Assembly: GCA_040007355.1 (NCBI GenBank)
Contig: JBDTVE010000102.1
Location: forward strand, 1 to 56,708
From: JACMLD01 sp040007355
Lineage (GTDB): Bacteria > Bacteroidota > Bacteroidia > Chitinophagales > Chitinophagaceae
Length of the DNA stretch: 56,708 nucleotides
Reading direction: 5' to 3'
In this document: positions 45,152 through 53,994 of the stretch, piece by piece
Layout of the letters: each line of letters opens with the position of its first letter
Numbering within the stretch: the stretch's first letter is position 1
Position numbers and translations under genes: made by a program
The notes under the pieces: model-generated
Seen by the model: only the letters and a program-made list of their open reading frames with translations
What the model was told of the DNA's origin: nothing
Databases searched by the model: none

Positions 45152-45949
45152 ATGAACAAGAAAATTGCCATCATTGGCGGTGGTAACCTGGGTACCGCTA
45201 TTGCAGAAGGATTGATTCAGAGCGGTTTTATATCGCCCAAACATATCATTATTACAAAAAGGAATATTGCCTCACTGCAGCACCTGGAAAGAAAAGGCGT
45301 ACTGGTAAGCGACAATAACGAAGACGCCCTGCGTTTTGCCGACCTGGTTATTCTGGCGGTAAAACCCTTCCAGGTAGAATCCATACTGGACGGGCTCAAG
45401 GCAACGCTGAATACAAAAAAACATGTTATTGTATCGGTGATAACGGGTGTAGGCATAGACGATATCCTGAAAATGACCGCAAAAAAAATCCCCGTTGTGC
45501 GGGCCATGCCCAATACCGCCATCGCCATACAGGAAAGCATGACCTGTATCAGCTACCGCGATGTTGACAAAGACGTGCTGGATTACATAATGGAACTTTT
45601 TAACCAACTGGGCCGGGTGGTGGCCATAGAAGAAAAACTAATGAATGCCGCAACGGTGCTGGGGGCCTGCGGAACGGCTTATGCCATGCGGTATATCCGG
45701 GCCAATATACAGGGAGGTATTGAAATAGGTTTTGATGCAGCCACCGCCAACCTCATAGCTGCACAAACCGTTAAAGGGGCGGCCGAATTATTGCTGAAAA
45801 AAGGAACACATCCCGAACAGGAAATTGATAAAGTAACAACCCCCAAAGGCTGCACTATTGCCGGACTGAATGAAATGGAACACCAGGGATTCAGTTCCTC
45901 TCTGATAAAGGGTATAATGGTAAGCTACACCAAGATTGCAAAAGATTAA
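45152..45949 (+). CDS. proC: Pyrroline-5-carboxylate reductase
   Basis: 265 residues from ATG 45152. Rossmann motif KIAIIGGGNLGTAIAEGL, VILAVKPFQVESIL, SVITGVGIDDI, RAMPNTAIAIQESM and the C-terminal helical domain TVLGACGTAYAMRYI, AQTVKGAAELLL and TTPKGCTIAGLNEME (proline/substrate loop). It reduces pyrroline-5-carboxylate to proline. A hairpin at 46072-46090 lies 120 bp downstream. Confidence 0.95.
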   Translation: MNKKIAIIGGGNLGTAIAEGLIQSGFISPKHIIITKRNIASLQHLERKGVLVSDNNEDALRFADLVILAVKPFQVESILDGLKATLNTKKHVIVSVITGVGIDDILKMTAKKIPVVRAMPNTAIAIQESMTCISYRDVDKDVLDYIMELFNQLGRVVAIEEKLMNAATVLGACGTAYAMRYIRANIQGGIEIGFDAATANLIAAQTVKGAAELLLKKGTHPEQEIDKVTTPKGCTIAGLNEMEHQGFSSSLIKGIMVSYTKIAKD

Positions 45950-46071
45950 TTTTCCTCTTTCTACCAACCTTTCGAAAGCCGGTTTCGTATTCTGTAAGAC
46001 CGACAATATAAAATGTTGAAAAACACTTATATATCATAAACTGGCCTTGGTAAAAATACGTGAAAACATCC

Positions 46072-46133
46072 GTTTTTCTTCGAGAAAAACCTATAAAGAT
46101 TTGAGTCGCAAAAATAAAAGCCTTTATTTTGCG
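46072..46133. other. Two adjacent hairpins downstream of proC
   Basis: GTTTTTCT-TCG-AGAAAAAC (46072-46090) is a perfect 8-bp stem, and CGCAAAAATAAA with TTTATTTTGCG (46107-46133) forms a long AT-rich stem with one bulge. They sit before the small gene at 46193. They may end the proC transcript or regulate the small gene. Confidence 0.4.
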
Positions 46134-46192
46134 TTCTCAAAAACCAATAAATCCAGTATCCTGTCAAAACCACAAACCAACTTATCTTTAGT

Positions 46193-46372
46193 ATGAAAAG
46201 AAATATTAGCCTGATAGTGCTGACGTTTGAAATTGTTGCGATTGTTATTCTGCATGCTGTCAAAATGAGCCAGACCCAGCCCCAAATCCGGGATCTGAGT
46301 TCAAATATCCAAAAAACAAAAATTTCTGCACCCGTTGCAAGCAAGCATTATCCCCTGCTAAGCATAAAATAA
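46193..46372 (+). CDS. Small single-pass membrane protein, 59 residues
   Basis: ATG 46193 to TAA 46370. The protein is MKRNISLIVLTFEIVAIVIL, then a polar tail of about 39 residues ending KHYPLLSIK. A positively charged start, one hydrophobic helix (residues 5-21) and a polar C-terminus point to an N-in inner-membrane peptide. A near-consensus -7 sequence TATCTTTA (46183-46190) lies directly in front, implying a very short leader. A 9-bp hairpin (46396-46422) follows. I do not recognise a named family. A 59-codon frame with such a pattern is unlikely to be chance, but it is not proven. Confidence 0.5.
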   Translation: MKRNISLIVLTFEIVAIVILHAVKMSQTQPQIRDLSSNIQKTKISAPVASKHYPLLSIK

Positions 46373-46395
46373 ATGGTACTCACATTAAAGAGTCT

Positions 46396-46422
46396 ACAGG
46401 CACCTATTTATCTGGTGCCTGT
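46396..46422 (+). terminator. Hairpin after the small membrane-protein gene
   Basis: ACAGGCACC-TATTTATCT-GGTGCCTGT, a perfect 9-bp stem, 24 bp past the stop codon. The T-tract is weak (GTATTTA), so terminator activity is likely but not certain. Confidence 0.55.
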
Positions 46423-46498
46423 GTATTTAGATGGATGCCCGGCCGGCCAAGTTTTCCACAGCTTATACATCTGCCCGGTTATCATTGATTAATCCCTA

Positions 46499-46506
46499 TA
46501 TCTTTG
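46499..46506 (+). promoter_or_regulatory. -7 element (TATCTTTG) of pyrG
   Basis: Exact TAnnTTTG match. Transcription would start near 46511-46513, leaving a leader of about 180 nt before the pyrG ATG at 46694. Confidence 0.6.
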
Positions 46507-46507
46507 C

Positions 46508-46548
46508 ACGACCCCGCAGAACTTTTTCATAAGTTCTATTAAGGTCGT
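46508..46548 (+). promoter_or_regulatory. Two-part hairpin at the 5' end of the pyrG leader
   Basis: Nested inverted repeats: ACGACC (46508-46513) with GGTCGT (46543-46548), and AGAACTT (46518-46524) with AAGTTCT (46531-46537) around a 6-nt loop. The structure covers the predicted transcript start. It may protect the mRNA or control pyrG. Confidence 0.45.
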
Positions 46549-46693
46549 AATATTGGATGGGTACAATTGAATTTACTTAGCTCATTGTTATTTGCAGGCA
46601 GATGAAGCGGCTGTTTTTGCCGGGATTTCCTTATTGTACGCCCATCCCATACTTATATCAATCAATTTATTGAAATTTATAACTGACCATTTT

Positions 46694-48343
46694 ATGGCTA
46701 AATTTATTTTTGTTACCGGTGGTGTAACATCTTCATTAGGTAAGGGTATTATAGCAGCTTCGCTTGCAAAACTTTTGCAGGCCCGGGGCCTGCGGGTTAC
46801 TATTCAGAAATTTGACCCTTATATTAATGTAGACCCCGGTACCTTAAACCCGTATGAACATGGTGAATGTTATGTAACGGATGACGGCGCAGAAACGGAT
46901 CTGGACCTGGGACACTACGAACGATTTTTGAATATTGCCACTTCGCAGGCTAACAATGTAACAACCGGCCGGATTTACCAGACCGTGATCAATAAAGAAC
47001 GGGAAGGAGCTTACCTGGGCAGAACCGTACAGGTGGTGCCTCATATTACAGATGAAATTAAAAGAAGGATGCTGTTGCTGGGGCAGGACGAAAGATTTGA
47101 CGTGGTAATCACAGAAATAGGCGGTACTGTAGGCGATATTGAAAGCCTGCCTTTTGTAGAAGCAGTACGCCAGCTGCAATGGGAACTGCCTGAAGAAGAC
47201 ACCGTGGTAGTACACCTGACCCTGATACCTTACCTGAAAGCTGCCAAGGAATTAAAAACAAAACCCACACAACACAGTGTCAGGATGCTTAGCCAGGAAG
47301 GTGTTCATCCGGACATCATTGTTTGCAGAACAGAAGAGTCCCTGTCTCCCGAAATACGGCGAAAAATCGCTTTGTTTTGTAATGTAAAACAGGAAGCCGT
47401 TATAGAAGCTGCCGATGCCGCCACCATCTATGAAGTGCCCCTGGCCATGATGCGTGAAAAACTAGACCTGATTTGCCTGCGCAAAATGAATATAACAGGG
47501 TTTAAAGAACCTGAACTGAATAAATGGAAGGAATTCCTTGACAAACTGAAATATCCAAAAAGCAAAGTAACCATTGGGCTGATAGGCAAATACATTGAAC
47601 TGCAGGATGCCTATAAATCTATCCTGGAGTCGTTTGTGCATGCCGGTGCCATCAATGAATGCAAGGTGCAGGTAGTAAATGTACACAGCGAATTTATCAC
47701 TACCGAGAATGTAGCGGAAAAACTGGGCAACCTGGACGGGTTGCTGGTGGCACCGGGTTTTGGCCTGCGGGGTATAGAAGGTAAGATCATTGCGGTAAAA
47801 TATGCTCGCGAAAACGGGTTGCCATTTTTTGGTATCTGCCTGGGCATGCAAATGGCCGTTATTGAATTTGCCAGGAATGTACTGGGTATAAAAGATGCAC
47901 ATTCCACGGAGATGAACCCCGATACACCCGACCCTGTTATCGATTTAATGGAAACACAGAAAAAAATCACCGCAAAAGGAGGCACCATGCGACTGGGTGC
48001 TTATCCCTGTCATATTACAGACGGAACCCTGGCACGACGGGTTTACGAGACGGCCGATATCAGCGAACGCCACCGCCACCGCTGGGAGTTTAACAATGCT
48101 TACCTGGGCCAGTTTGAAGCGGAAGGCATGATTGCCAGCGGCAAAAATCCTGAAAGCAACCTGGTGGAAATTGTTGAACTGGTGAACCACCCGTTTTTTA
48201 TAGGGGTTCAGTATCACCCGGAATTGAAAAGTACCGTTGAAAACCCACACCCCATTTTTGTGCATTTTATAAAAGCTGCCAAGGAATTTGCCGACAGAAA
48301 GGGATTGATAAAAAACCCATCCCTGCAAAAAGAAATGATATAA
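46694..48343 (+). CDS. pyrG: CTP synthase
   Basis: 549 residues from ATG 46694, where the protein begins MAKFIFVTGGVTSSLGKGII; the frame is open upstream but the extra 34 codons lie in the leader. The synthetase domain (to about 265) has FDPYINVDPGTLNPYEHGEC and TEIGGTVGDIESLPFVEA; the glutamine amidotransferase domain has the nucleophile Cys in FGICLGMQMAV and VQYHPELKS. It converts UTP to CTP using glutamine. It ends in a terminator that begins at its stop codon. Confidence 0.96.
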   Translation: MAKFIFVTGGVTSSLGKGIIAASLAKLLQARGLRVTIQKFDPYINVDPGTLNPYEHGECYVTDDGAETDLDLGHYERFLNIATSQANNVTTGRIYQTVINKEREGAYLGRTVQVVPHITDEIKRRMLLLGQDERFDVVITEIGGTVGDIESLPFVEAVRQLQWELPEEDTVVVHLTLIPYLKAAKELKTKPTQHSVRMLSQEGVHPDIIVCRTEESLSPEIRRKIALFCNVKQEAVIEAADAATIYEVPLAMMREKLDLICLRKMNITGFKEPELNKWKEFLDKLKYPKSKVTIGLIGKYIELQDAYKSILESFVHAGAINECKVQVVNVHSEFITTENVAEKLGNLDGLLVAPGFGLRGIEGKIIAVKYARENGLPFFGICLGMQMAVIEFARNVLGIKDAHSTEMNPDTPDPVIDLMETQKKITAKGGTMRLGAYPCHITDGTLARRVYETADISERHRHRWEFNNAYLGQFEAEGMIASGKNPESNLVEIVELVNHPFFIGVQYHPELKSTVENPHPIFVHFIKAAKEFADRKGLIKNPSLQKEMI

Positions 48344-48368
48344 CCGGTTGTAACGGTTATTTTTTTTT
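48341..48368 (+). terminator. Rho-independent terminator overlapping the pyrG stop codon
   Basis: TAACCG-GTTGTAA-CGGTTA followed by nine T. The stop TAA is the first base triplet of the stem. Confidence 0.7.
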
Positions 48369-48491
48369 TGGCGGGCCGTAAAGCGCTGCAACTTAGACAG
48401 CAGCCGGGCCTTCTAATACGCGGTAGCACAGGCAGCTTTACCTTTCAACCTTCAAAGCCAATCAATCGGGGGGTAACTCCTGCAAACCTCC

Positions 48492-48499
48492 TATCTTTG
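48492..48499 (+). promoter_or_regulatory. -7 element (TATCTTTG) of yidC
   Basis: Exact TAnnTTTG match 32 nt before ATG 48532. Confidence 0.6.
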
Positions 48500-48531
48500 C
48501 TGCCTCAAAAAAATAATGACTCATGCAAAGC

Positions 48532-50370
48532 ATGGATAGAAACACGGTGATTGGTTTTGTGTTGCTGGCAATACTATTGTTCGCATATCTGTTTATCTCT
48601 ACAAAAAACACCCGGGAACTGGAAGTCCAGAAAAAAAGATACGATGATTCCGTGGCGGTGGTAAACGCACAGAAACAAGTCATCACAGAAAAAAGAGACA
48701 GCGTTAAAATAACCAAGACGGCAGCAGCGGACACCAATACCAAGGCTACCATATTTAACGGGGAAGAAAAAACGCTTACGGTTGAAAACGAGGTGCTGAA
48801 AATAGTTTTTACCAACAAAGGTGCCCAGGCCAAAACCGTGCAGCTCAAAAAGTACCGATCGGTAGATAGCAGTCTGGTGGAACTTGAAAACAGCGCCACC
48901 GACAATCTTTCCTATGCCGTTAATACCGGGAATGCGGAAAAAAGATCGGTACAAACTTCCGACCTGTATTTTAATGAGGGCGTGCTTGAAAAACGCTCCG
49001 ACGGCACCCAGGCCGTTACCTACCGGCTTGCCGTAGCCGCGGGCGACACCATTACGCACCAGTATATCATTAAGCCTGCTAAATACCTGATAGACTGGAA
49101 CGTTCAATTGACGGGCATCGACCGGCTGCTGACCCAAAACGCGTTTAACCTGCAATGGAAACTCAGGGCTGTACAACACGAGAAATATGCAAGATATGAA
49201 CGCCAACAGTCGCAGATTATTTACCTGGAAGACGGCGGCTACGATTACAATACCTTGCTTAACAAAACAGAAAAAAAATTCGACAAACCCCTGCAATGGG
49301 TAAGCGTTAAACAGCAATTTTTCAACACTACTCTGGTGGCCAGAAATAAATTTGATGGCGGACAAATACAATGGACGCACAATAACGACGATACAACCAA
49401 TTTGATTACTCAGGCAAGCGCCAGCTTTAACACTAAACTTCCGGCGGGTAACCAGGCCACCGTACCCATGGAAGTATACTATGGCCCCAACGATTATAAA
49501 ATTCTGCGTAATTCCGAAGTGAAAGATATGGACAAGATTGTCAATCTTGGCCAGGGAATGTATGCTTTTGTACGCCCCATTAACCAGTTTGTTATTATAC
49601 CGGTATTTAATTTTTTTAAGAGTTTTATTGGCAGTTACGGTTTGGTGATTGCCCTGCTTACAATTTTTATCCGTTTGATTACTTCTCCGTTGGTGTACAC
49701 CAGCTACCTGAGCGGTGCAAAAATGAAGGCATTAAGACCGGAACTTGATATATTAAAAAAGAAATTCCCCGATCAGCAGACATTTGGCATGGAACAAATG
49801 AAATTGTTCAGGGAAGTGGGGGTAAACCCGATCGGCGGCTGTATTCCCGCCCTGCTGCAAATTCCTATCTTCTTTGCCTTGTACAGCCTTTTTAATTCAA
49901 GCCTTGCGTTAAGAGGCGAACATTTTCTATGGGCCAAAGATCTATCAACCTTCGATGTTATTACAAAGCTGCCATTCAGCATACCGGCTTTTGGCGATCA
50001 TATCAGTCTTTTTACTATTACGGCCGTAGCCACCAGCTTTCTTATTTCAATCTATAACATGAACATGACGCCGGACCAAAGCAATCCCGCGCTCAAGTAC
50101 ATGCCTTATATTTTCCCATTTGTATTGTTGTTTATCTTTAACAGTTTGCCCGCTGCGCTCACCTGGTATTATACGGTTTCCAATGTAATTACGCTTATCC
50201 TGCAATGGATCATCCAGAACTATATCATCGATCACAGTAAAATACTGTCCAAACTGGAAGAAAATAAGAAAAAGCCGAAGACAAAATCAAAATGGCAGGA
50301 ACGTCTTGAGCAAATGCAGGAAACGCAAAAAAAGACGCAGAATACCAAAAGCAAACCCAGGGGTAAATAA
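48532..50370 (+). CDS. yidC: Membrane protein insertase YidC
   Basis: 612 residues from ATG 48532 (MDRNTVIGFVLLAIL, the usual family start; ATG 48523 adds three residues). An N-terminal signal anchor is followed by a large periplasmic domain (about 60-350) and the conserved Oxa1 core with five membrane helices (GSYGLVIALLTIFIRLITSP, GGCIPALLQIPIFFALYSLF, YMPYIFPFVLLFIFNSLPAA) and a Lys-rich tail that can bind ribosomes. It inserts proteins into the inner membrane. A terminator follows at 50405. Confidence 0.95.
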   Translation: MDRNTVIGFVLLAILLFAYLFISTKNTRELEVQKKRYDDSVAVVNAQKQVITEKRDSVKITKTAAADTNTKATIFNGEEKTLTVENEVLKIVFTNKGAQAKTVQLKKYRSVDSSLVELENSATDNLSYAVNTGNAEKRSVQTSDLYFNEGVLEKRSDGTQAVTYRLAVAAGDTITHQYIIKPAKYLIDWNVQLTGIDRLLTQNAFNLQWKLRAVQHEKYARYERQQSQIIYLEDGGYDYNTLLNKTEKKFDKPLQWVSVKQQFFNTTLVARNKFDGGQIQWTHNNDDTTNLITQASASFNTKLPAGNQATVPMEVYYGPNDYKILRNSEVKDMDKIVNLGQGMYAFVRPINQFVIIPVFNFFKSFIGSYGLVIALLTIFIRLITSPLVYTSYLSGAKMKALRPELDILKKKFPDQQTFGMEQMKLFREVGVNPIGGCIPALLQIPIFFALYSLFNSSLALRGEHFLWAKDLSTFDVITKLPFSIPAFGDHISLFTITAVATSFLISIYNMNMTPDQSNPALKYMPYIFPFVLLFIFNSLPAALTWYYTVSNVITLILQWIIQNYIIDHSKILSKLEENKKKPKTKSKWQERLEQMQETQKKTQNTKSKPRGK

Positions 50371-50404
50371 TTCAGAAGTATTTGTTAAAACTAAATACGG
50401 AAAG

Positions 50405-50447
50405 GCCCGCCGGCGATTCTTTAATCTGGCGGGTCTTTCTTATTTTT
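50405..50447 (+). terminator. Terminator after yidC
   Basis: GCCCGCC (50405-50411) pairs with GGCGGGT (50428-50434), allowing one G-T pair, and is followed by a T-rich tract. Confidence 0.65.
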
Positions 50448-50491
50448 AGATCGGCCCAGTCTGGCACGTGTTTTAATAGACAATAGACATC

Positions 50492-51163
50492 ATGTTTACA
50501 GTATCAAAAATCCCGCTTCTGACCGCAGCCTTTCTGTGTGTTTGCATTTCCGTTGCAGCGCAAAAAAGAGTATCGGAATTAACACTGGTATATGATGCGT
50601 CTATTGTTACCGGCGATGCTGAACCCAAACTGGCCGATGCATTTGATGGCGCCACCGCTACGGTCTATATCAAGGGCACTTTGGCTCGATCTGAAATGAC
50701 CAGCGCACTGGCTTCGTTTACCTCCATATACGATGCTAAAACCGGTACGGCAGTAGTGTTGCAGGAAATCAGTGGCCAGAAACTGCTGATACGAATGACG
50801 GCAGCAAACTGGAAAGACAAAAACAAACGGTATGAGAACATCTCTTTTACCAATACCGGCGATACAAAAACCATTGCTGGTTATAAGTGCATCAAGGCAA
50901 CGGCCAATATGAAAGACGGATCAAGTTTTACGGTATACTATACAAAAGAAATCATACCCGAAAACGCATCCTACAATGAACAGTTTAAAAACCTGGAAGG
51001 GCTGCCGCTGGAATACGAATTAACACAGGGAAAGCTGAAGATAAAATACACGGTTTCAAAAATTAATATGAACCCTGTACCCGCATCAAAATTCGATATC
51101 CCCAAAAGCGGCTACCGTGAACTAACTTACGAAGAAAGTAGGAAAATGGGAGCAGGCGGTTAA
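50492..51163 (+). CDS. Exported protein resembling the GLPGLI family
   Basis: 223 residues. Signal peptide (hydrophobic core LLTAAFLCVCISVA, cleavage near VAAQKR). The mature part is beta-rich with SELTLVYDASIV, a conserved KTIAGYKCIKATA segment, YYTKEIIPENASYNEQFKNL and EGLPLEYEL, the position where related proteins have GLPGLI. Function of the family is unknown; it is common in Bacteroidota. Convergent with the next gene across 6 bp. Confidence 0.7.
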   Translation: MFTVSKIPLLTAAFLCVCISVAAQKRVSELTLVYDASIVTGDAEPKLADAFDGATATVYIKGTLARSEMTSALASFTSIYDAKTGTAVVLQEISGQKLLIRMTAANWKDKNKRYENISFTNTGDTKTIAGYKCIKATANMKDGSSFTVYYTKEIIPENASYNEQFKNLEGLPLEYELTQGKLKIKYTVSKINMNPVPASKFDIPKSGYRELTYEESRKMGAGG

Positions 51164-51169
51164 CGCTTG

Positions 51170-51532
51170 CTATTTGTGCATTTTAATTTTCAAATTGAAC
51201 AACTGTAGGCTGGAACCCTGCTGCATTGCGGGTGTTGTTTGCAATTTATATTTGCAGGGAAGTACATAAATGGTATTCCCTTGCTGATAGGTAACAATTG
51301 AATTAATGGAAAGCAGGTTCTTGTTTGTCTCCTGTGTGAAGATAGTACTTCCGCGGTAGATAGGTCCTTCTTTCAGCGTGAAACCATTGGCAGTTCTGAT
51401 GGGTGTAAATTCCGGTTTAACAGACTTGGCTTTTCCCTTATTTCCACCGCCACCCATGCTTGCAAATGCTAAAGCAGCAAAGCCTACCAGTATAAAACTG
51501 GTAAATGCTTTTTTCCAAAACGACACGGGCAT
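51170..51532 (-). CDS. Small exported protein of unknown function
   Basis: 120 residues from ATG 51532; a further ATG at 51550 is disfavoured because a -7 element (TACTTTTG on the minus strand, 51556-51563) puts the transcript start at about that base. A signal peptide (FTSFILVGFAALAFASMGGG) precedes a Lys/Gly-rich stretch and a mature part with KEGPIYRGSTIFTQETNKN and VTYQQGNTIYVLPCKYKLQ. I do not recognise a named family. Its single Cys could be functional or not. Confidence 0.6.
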   Translation of the reverse strand: MPVSFWKKAFTSFILVGFAALAFASMGGGGNKGKAKSVKPEFTPIRTANGFTLKEGPIYRGSTIFTQETNKNLLSINSIVTYQQGNTIYVLPCKYKLQTTPAMQQGSSLQLFNLKIKMHK

Positions 51533-51555
51533 TTTGCTATTCGTTAACATTAGAA

Positions 51556-51563
51556 CAAAAGTA
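51556..51563 (-). promoter_or_regulatory. -7 element (TACTTTTG on minus strand) of the small exported protein gene
   Basis: The plus strand reads CAAAAGTA. It supports ATG 51532 as the start. Confidence 0.5.
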
Positions 51564-51690
51564 ATAAATTTTTTTGCTAAATAACATACCGGTCATCATA
51601 TATTTTACAAATCCTTTAACTTATTTAAAAACAAGTTAAAATGTTTGGTGTTAACTCTATAAAGGCTTAACTTTCAACAACCCATAATAA

Positions 51691-53112
51691 ATGAGCGAAA
51701 ATTCATCCCGCCACGACAGAGAAGCGCTGCGAGAGTTATTACGGCAGTACCAGAACCTGAAGTCTGGCCGGCCGCATGTTTTTTTGGAAGAGGAGGCTTT
51801 TGAAGAAATTATCGACCACTTTGATGAAACCGAAGACATGCCGATGGCTCTGGAGGCCGCTGAATTTGCCACCACGCAATATCCCTATTCATCTTCCCTT
51901 TTACTTAAAAAAGCAGACCTGTATATTGCCATCCGGCGGTATGCCGATGCATTGGTAATACTAGACAAAGCAGCCGTACTTGACAGCAGCAATATTGATC
52001 TCTATATCCTCAAAACTGATGCTTACCTGGCCCTTGACCAGCAGGAAAAAGCCGTACAGCTGCTGGAGAATGCCCTGATTCATTTTGAAGGAGAGGAGCG
52101 CATAGAATTGCTTTTTGAACTAGCCGATGTATATGACGATTACGAGGAGTTTGATAAGATATTCGATTGCCTGAAACTGATCCTGGAACAGGAACCCAAT
52201 AACGAGGAAGCCTTGTATAAAATATGCTTCTGGACCGATTTTACCGGCAGAAACGAAGAAAGCATCAAACTGCATAAAATCATCATAGACGAATTTCCTT
52301 ACAACGAACTGGCCTGGTTTAACCTGGCAGCGGCTTACCAGGGTATAAAGCTATATGAAAAAGCAGTTGACGCCTACAAATATGCCCTGGTAATTGATGA
52401 GAAATTTGATTATGCTTACCGGAATATGGGCGATGCCTATATACGCCTGCGCAAATATAAAGATGCCATAGAAGTACTGGAGAAAGTACTGGAATTGTCC
52501 AGACCAGAAGAGGTCATTTACGAGGCCATTGGTTATTGTTACGACAGGCTGAAGAATTATGCGCAGGCCCGCTTTTATTACCGCAAGGCAACTCATTTGA
52601 ACCAGGGCAATGGTAAACTGTACTATAAGATTGCGCGCACATATATGAACGAGCAGCAGTGGACGCAAGCGGTAAAACAACTTGAAACGGCTTTGCAGAT
52701 GAACCGCGCTTACCCCGATTATAACCTTGCGATGGGTGAATGCAGGATGAATCTTGGTGAAACAAAGGAGGCCATCCAGTGTTTTTCAGTAGTGGTAAGG
52801 GCCAGGCCAAAAAGCGCCGCAGGATGGGAAGCGCTTATCTGTTGTTTGTACATCGGTGGATTCTACGAAGAAGCATTGGAACAGGTACAGGCCGCATTAA
52901 AACATACCGAGAACAAGCCATTGTTCCTGTATTATTACAGCGCCGTTTGTTTTGTCGCGGGTAAATCAAAAGAAGGTTTGCTGCAGTTGGAAAAGGCTTT
53001 GCACAAATCGCCTAAACTGGTTAAGAAATTTGTAGGAATCAATCCTTCCATTCTCCAAAATCAGCAGGTAGTTGATTTACTTGCAAGATACCGTCGTGCT
53101 AAAAAGAATTGA
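51691..53112 (+). CDS. Tetratricopeptide-repeat protein
   Basis: 473 residues made almost wholly of TPR helices, with about ten units recognisable (for example ALVILDKAAVLDSSNIDLYI, AWFNLAAAYQGIKLYEKAVD, AYRNMGDAYIRLRKYKDAIE, LYYKIARTYMNEQQWTQAVK). The N-terminus is charged and lacks a signal peptide, so it is probably cytoplasmic. TPR arrays bind other proteins; the partner is unknown. It may be cotranscribed with nothing else, since the next gene has its own promoter. Confidence 0.85.
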   Translation: MSENSSRHDREALRELLRQYQNLKSGRPHVFLEEEAFEEIIDHFDETEDMPMALEAAEFATTQYPYSSSLLLKKADLYIAIRRYADALVILDKAAVLDSSNIDLYILKTDAYLALDQQEKAVQLLENALIHFEGEERIELLFELADVYDDYEEFDKIFDCLKLILEQEPNNEEALYKICFWTDFTGRNEESIKLHKIIIDEFPYNELAWFNLAAAYQGIKLYEKAVDAYKYALVIDEKFDYAYRNMGDAYIRLRKYKDAIEVLEKVLELSRPEEVIYEAIGYCYDRLKNYAQARFYYRKATHLNQGNGKLYYKIARTYMNEQQWTQAVKQLETALQMNRAYPDYNLAMGECRMNLGETKEAIQCFSVVVRARPKSAAGWEALICCLYIGGFYEEALEQVQAALKHTENKPLFLYYYSAVCFVAGKSKEGLLQLEKALHKSPKLVKKFVGINPSILQNQQVVDLLARYRRAKKN

Positions 53113-53162
53113 TTTTCACACCCATTTAATCATATAGGAGATAGATATTTCTCTTACTTCCT

Positions 53163-53170
53163 TACTTTTG
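53163..53170 (+). promoter_or_regulatory. -7 element (TACTTTTG) of the phosphosulfolactate synthase-aroE operon
   Basis: Exact TAnnTTTG match, 50 nt before ATG 53221. Confidence 0.6.
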
Positions 53171-53220
53171 CGCGGCATTGAGGCGACTATAATTATTTTC
53201 AATGTTAATTATCAAACACA

Positions 53221-53994
53221 ATGAATTTTAATCTTTCCCAGATTCCTGAAAGAACAGCTAAGCCCCGGTTAAACGGTCTTACCATGATAATGGATAAGGG
53301 GTTAAGCATAGAGGAGGTGAAATTTTTTTTAAGTGTTGCGCACCCGCATGTGGATATTGTAAAGCTTGGTTTCGGAACCTCTTTTGTTACGCCTAACCTG
53401 AAAGAAAAAATTGCCGTTTACAAATCACATCATTTACCGGTTTATTTTGGCGGAACGCTTTTTGAAGCATTTTTAATACGCAACCAGTTCGAGGATTATA
53501 TAAACGTGTGTAAGGAATTCGGAATAGACTATATGGAAGTGAGCGATGGCTCGGTTACCATACCCCATGCGGAGAAATGCGGTTATATAGAGAAACTAAC
53601 CAGGTATGGAACGGTTCTCAGCGAGGTGGGCAGTAAAGATGCGGAGCATATTATTCCGCCATACAAATGGATCGAGCTGATGCGGGCGGAATTGGTCGCG
53701 GGTTCTTCCTATGTTATTGCCGAAGCCCGCGAAGCGGGCAATGTGGGCATTTACCGTGGCAGCGGCGAAGTGAGGGAAGGCCTGGTACAGGAAATTCTTA
53801 CCCAGATACCGGCCGAAAAAATAATATGGGAAGCGCCACAGAAAGGACAACAATTGTATTTTATTGAATTAATAGGCGCCAATGTAAACCTGGGCAATAT
53901 TGCACCAACGGAGGTGATACCCCTGGAAACCATGCGCATCGGCCTGCGGGGCGATACCTTCGATCTTTTCCTGGATAAAGCAGTATTAAAATGA
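53221..53994 (+). CDS. Phosphosulfolactate synthase (ComA family)
   Basis: 257 residues. (beta/alpha)8 protein with KPRLNGLTMIMDKGLSIEEV, HVDIVKLGFGTSFVTPNLKE, VYFGGTLFEAFLIRNQFEDY, YMEVSDGSVTIPHAEKCGYI, SEVGSKDAEH and IAEAREAGNVGIYRGSGEVR, all family marks. ComA adds sulfite to phosphoenolpyruvate to give (2R)-phospho-3-sulfolactate, known from coenzyme M synthesis in methanogens. In Bacteroidota, which make no coenzyme M, the product may feed cysteate for sulfonolipids (inference). Its stop overlaps the aroE start (ATGA), so the two are translationally coupled. Confidence 0.88.
   Translation: MNFNLSQIPERTAKPRLNGLTMIMDKGLSIEEVKFFLSVAHPHVDIVKLGFGTSFVTPNLKEKIAVYKSHHLPVYFGGTLFEAFLIRNQFEDYINVCKEFGIDYMEVSDGSVTIPHAEKCGYIEKLTRYGTVLSEVGSKDAEHIIPPYKWIELMRAELVAGSSYVIAEAREAGNVGIYRGSGEVREGLVQEILTQIPAEKIIWEAPQKGQQLYFIELIGANVNLGNIAPTEVIPLETMRIGLRGDTFDLFLDKAVLK

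Noticed and set aside
46592..46693. N-terminal extension of CTP synthase by 34 codons
   Set aside because: The family starts at MAKFIFVTGG (46694); the extension falls in the untranslated leader and has no conserved sequence.
48574..49380. 268-codon open frame on the minus strand
   Set aside because: Antisense to yidC, rich in Phe/Gly/Val, no start context or motif.
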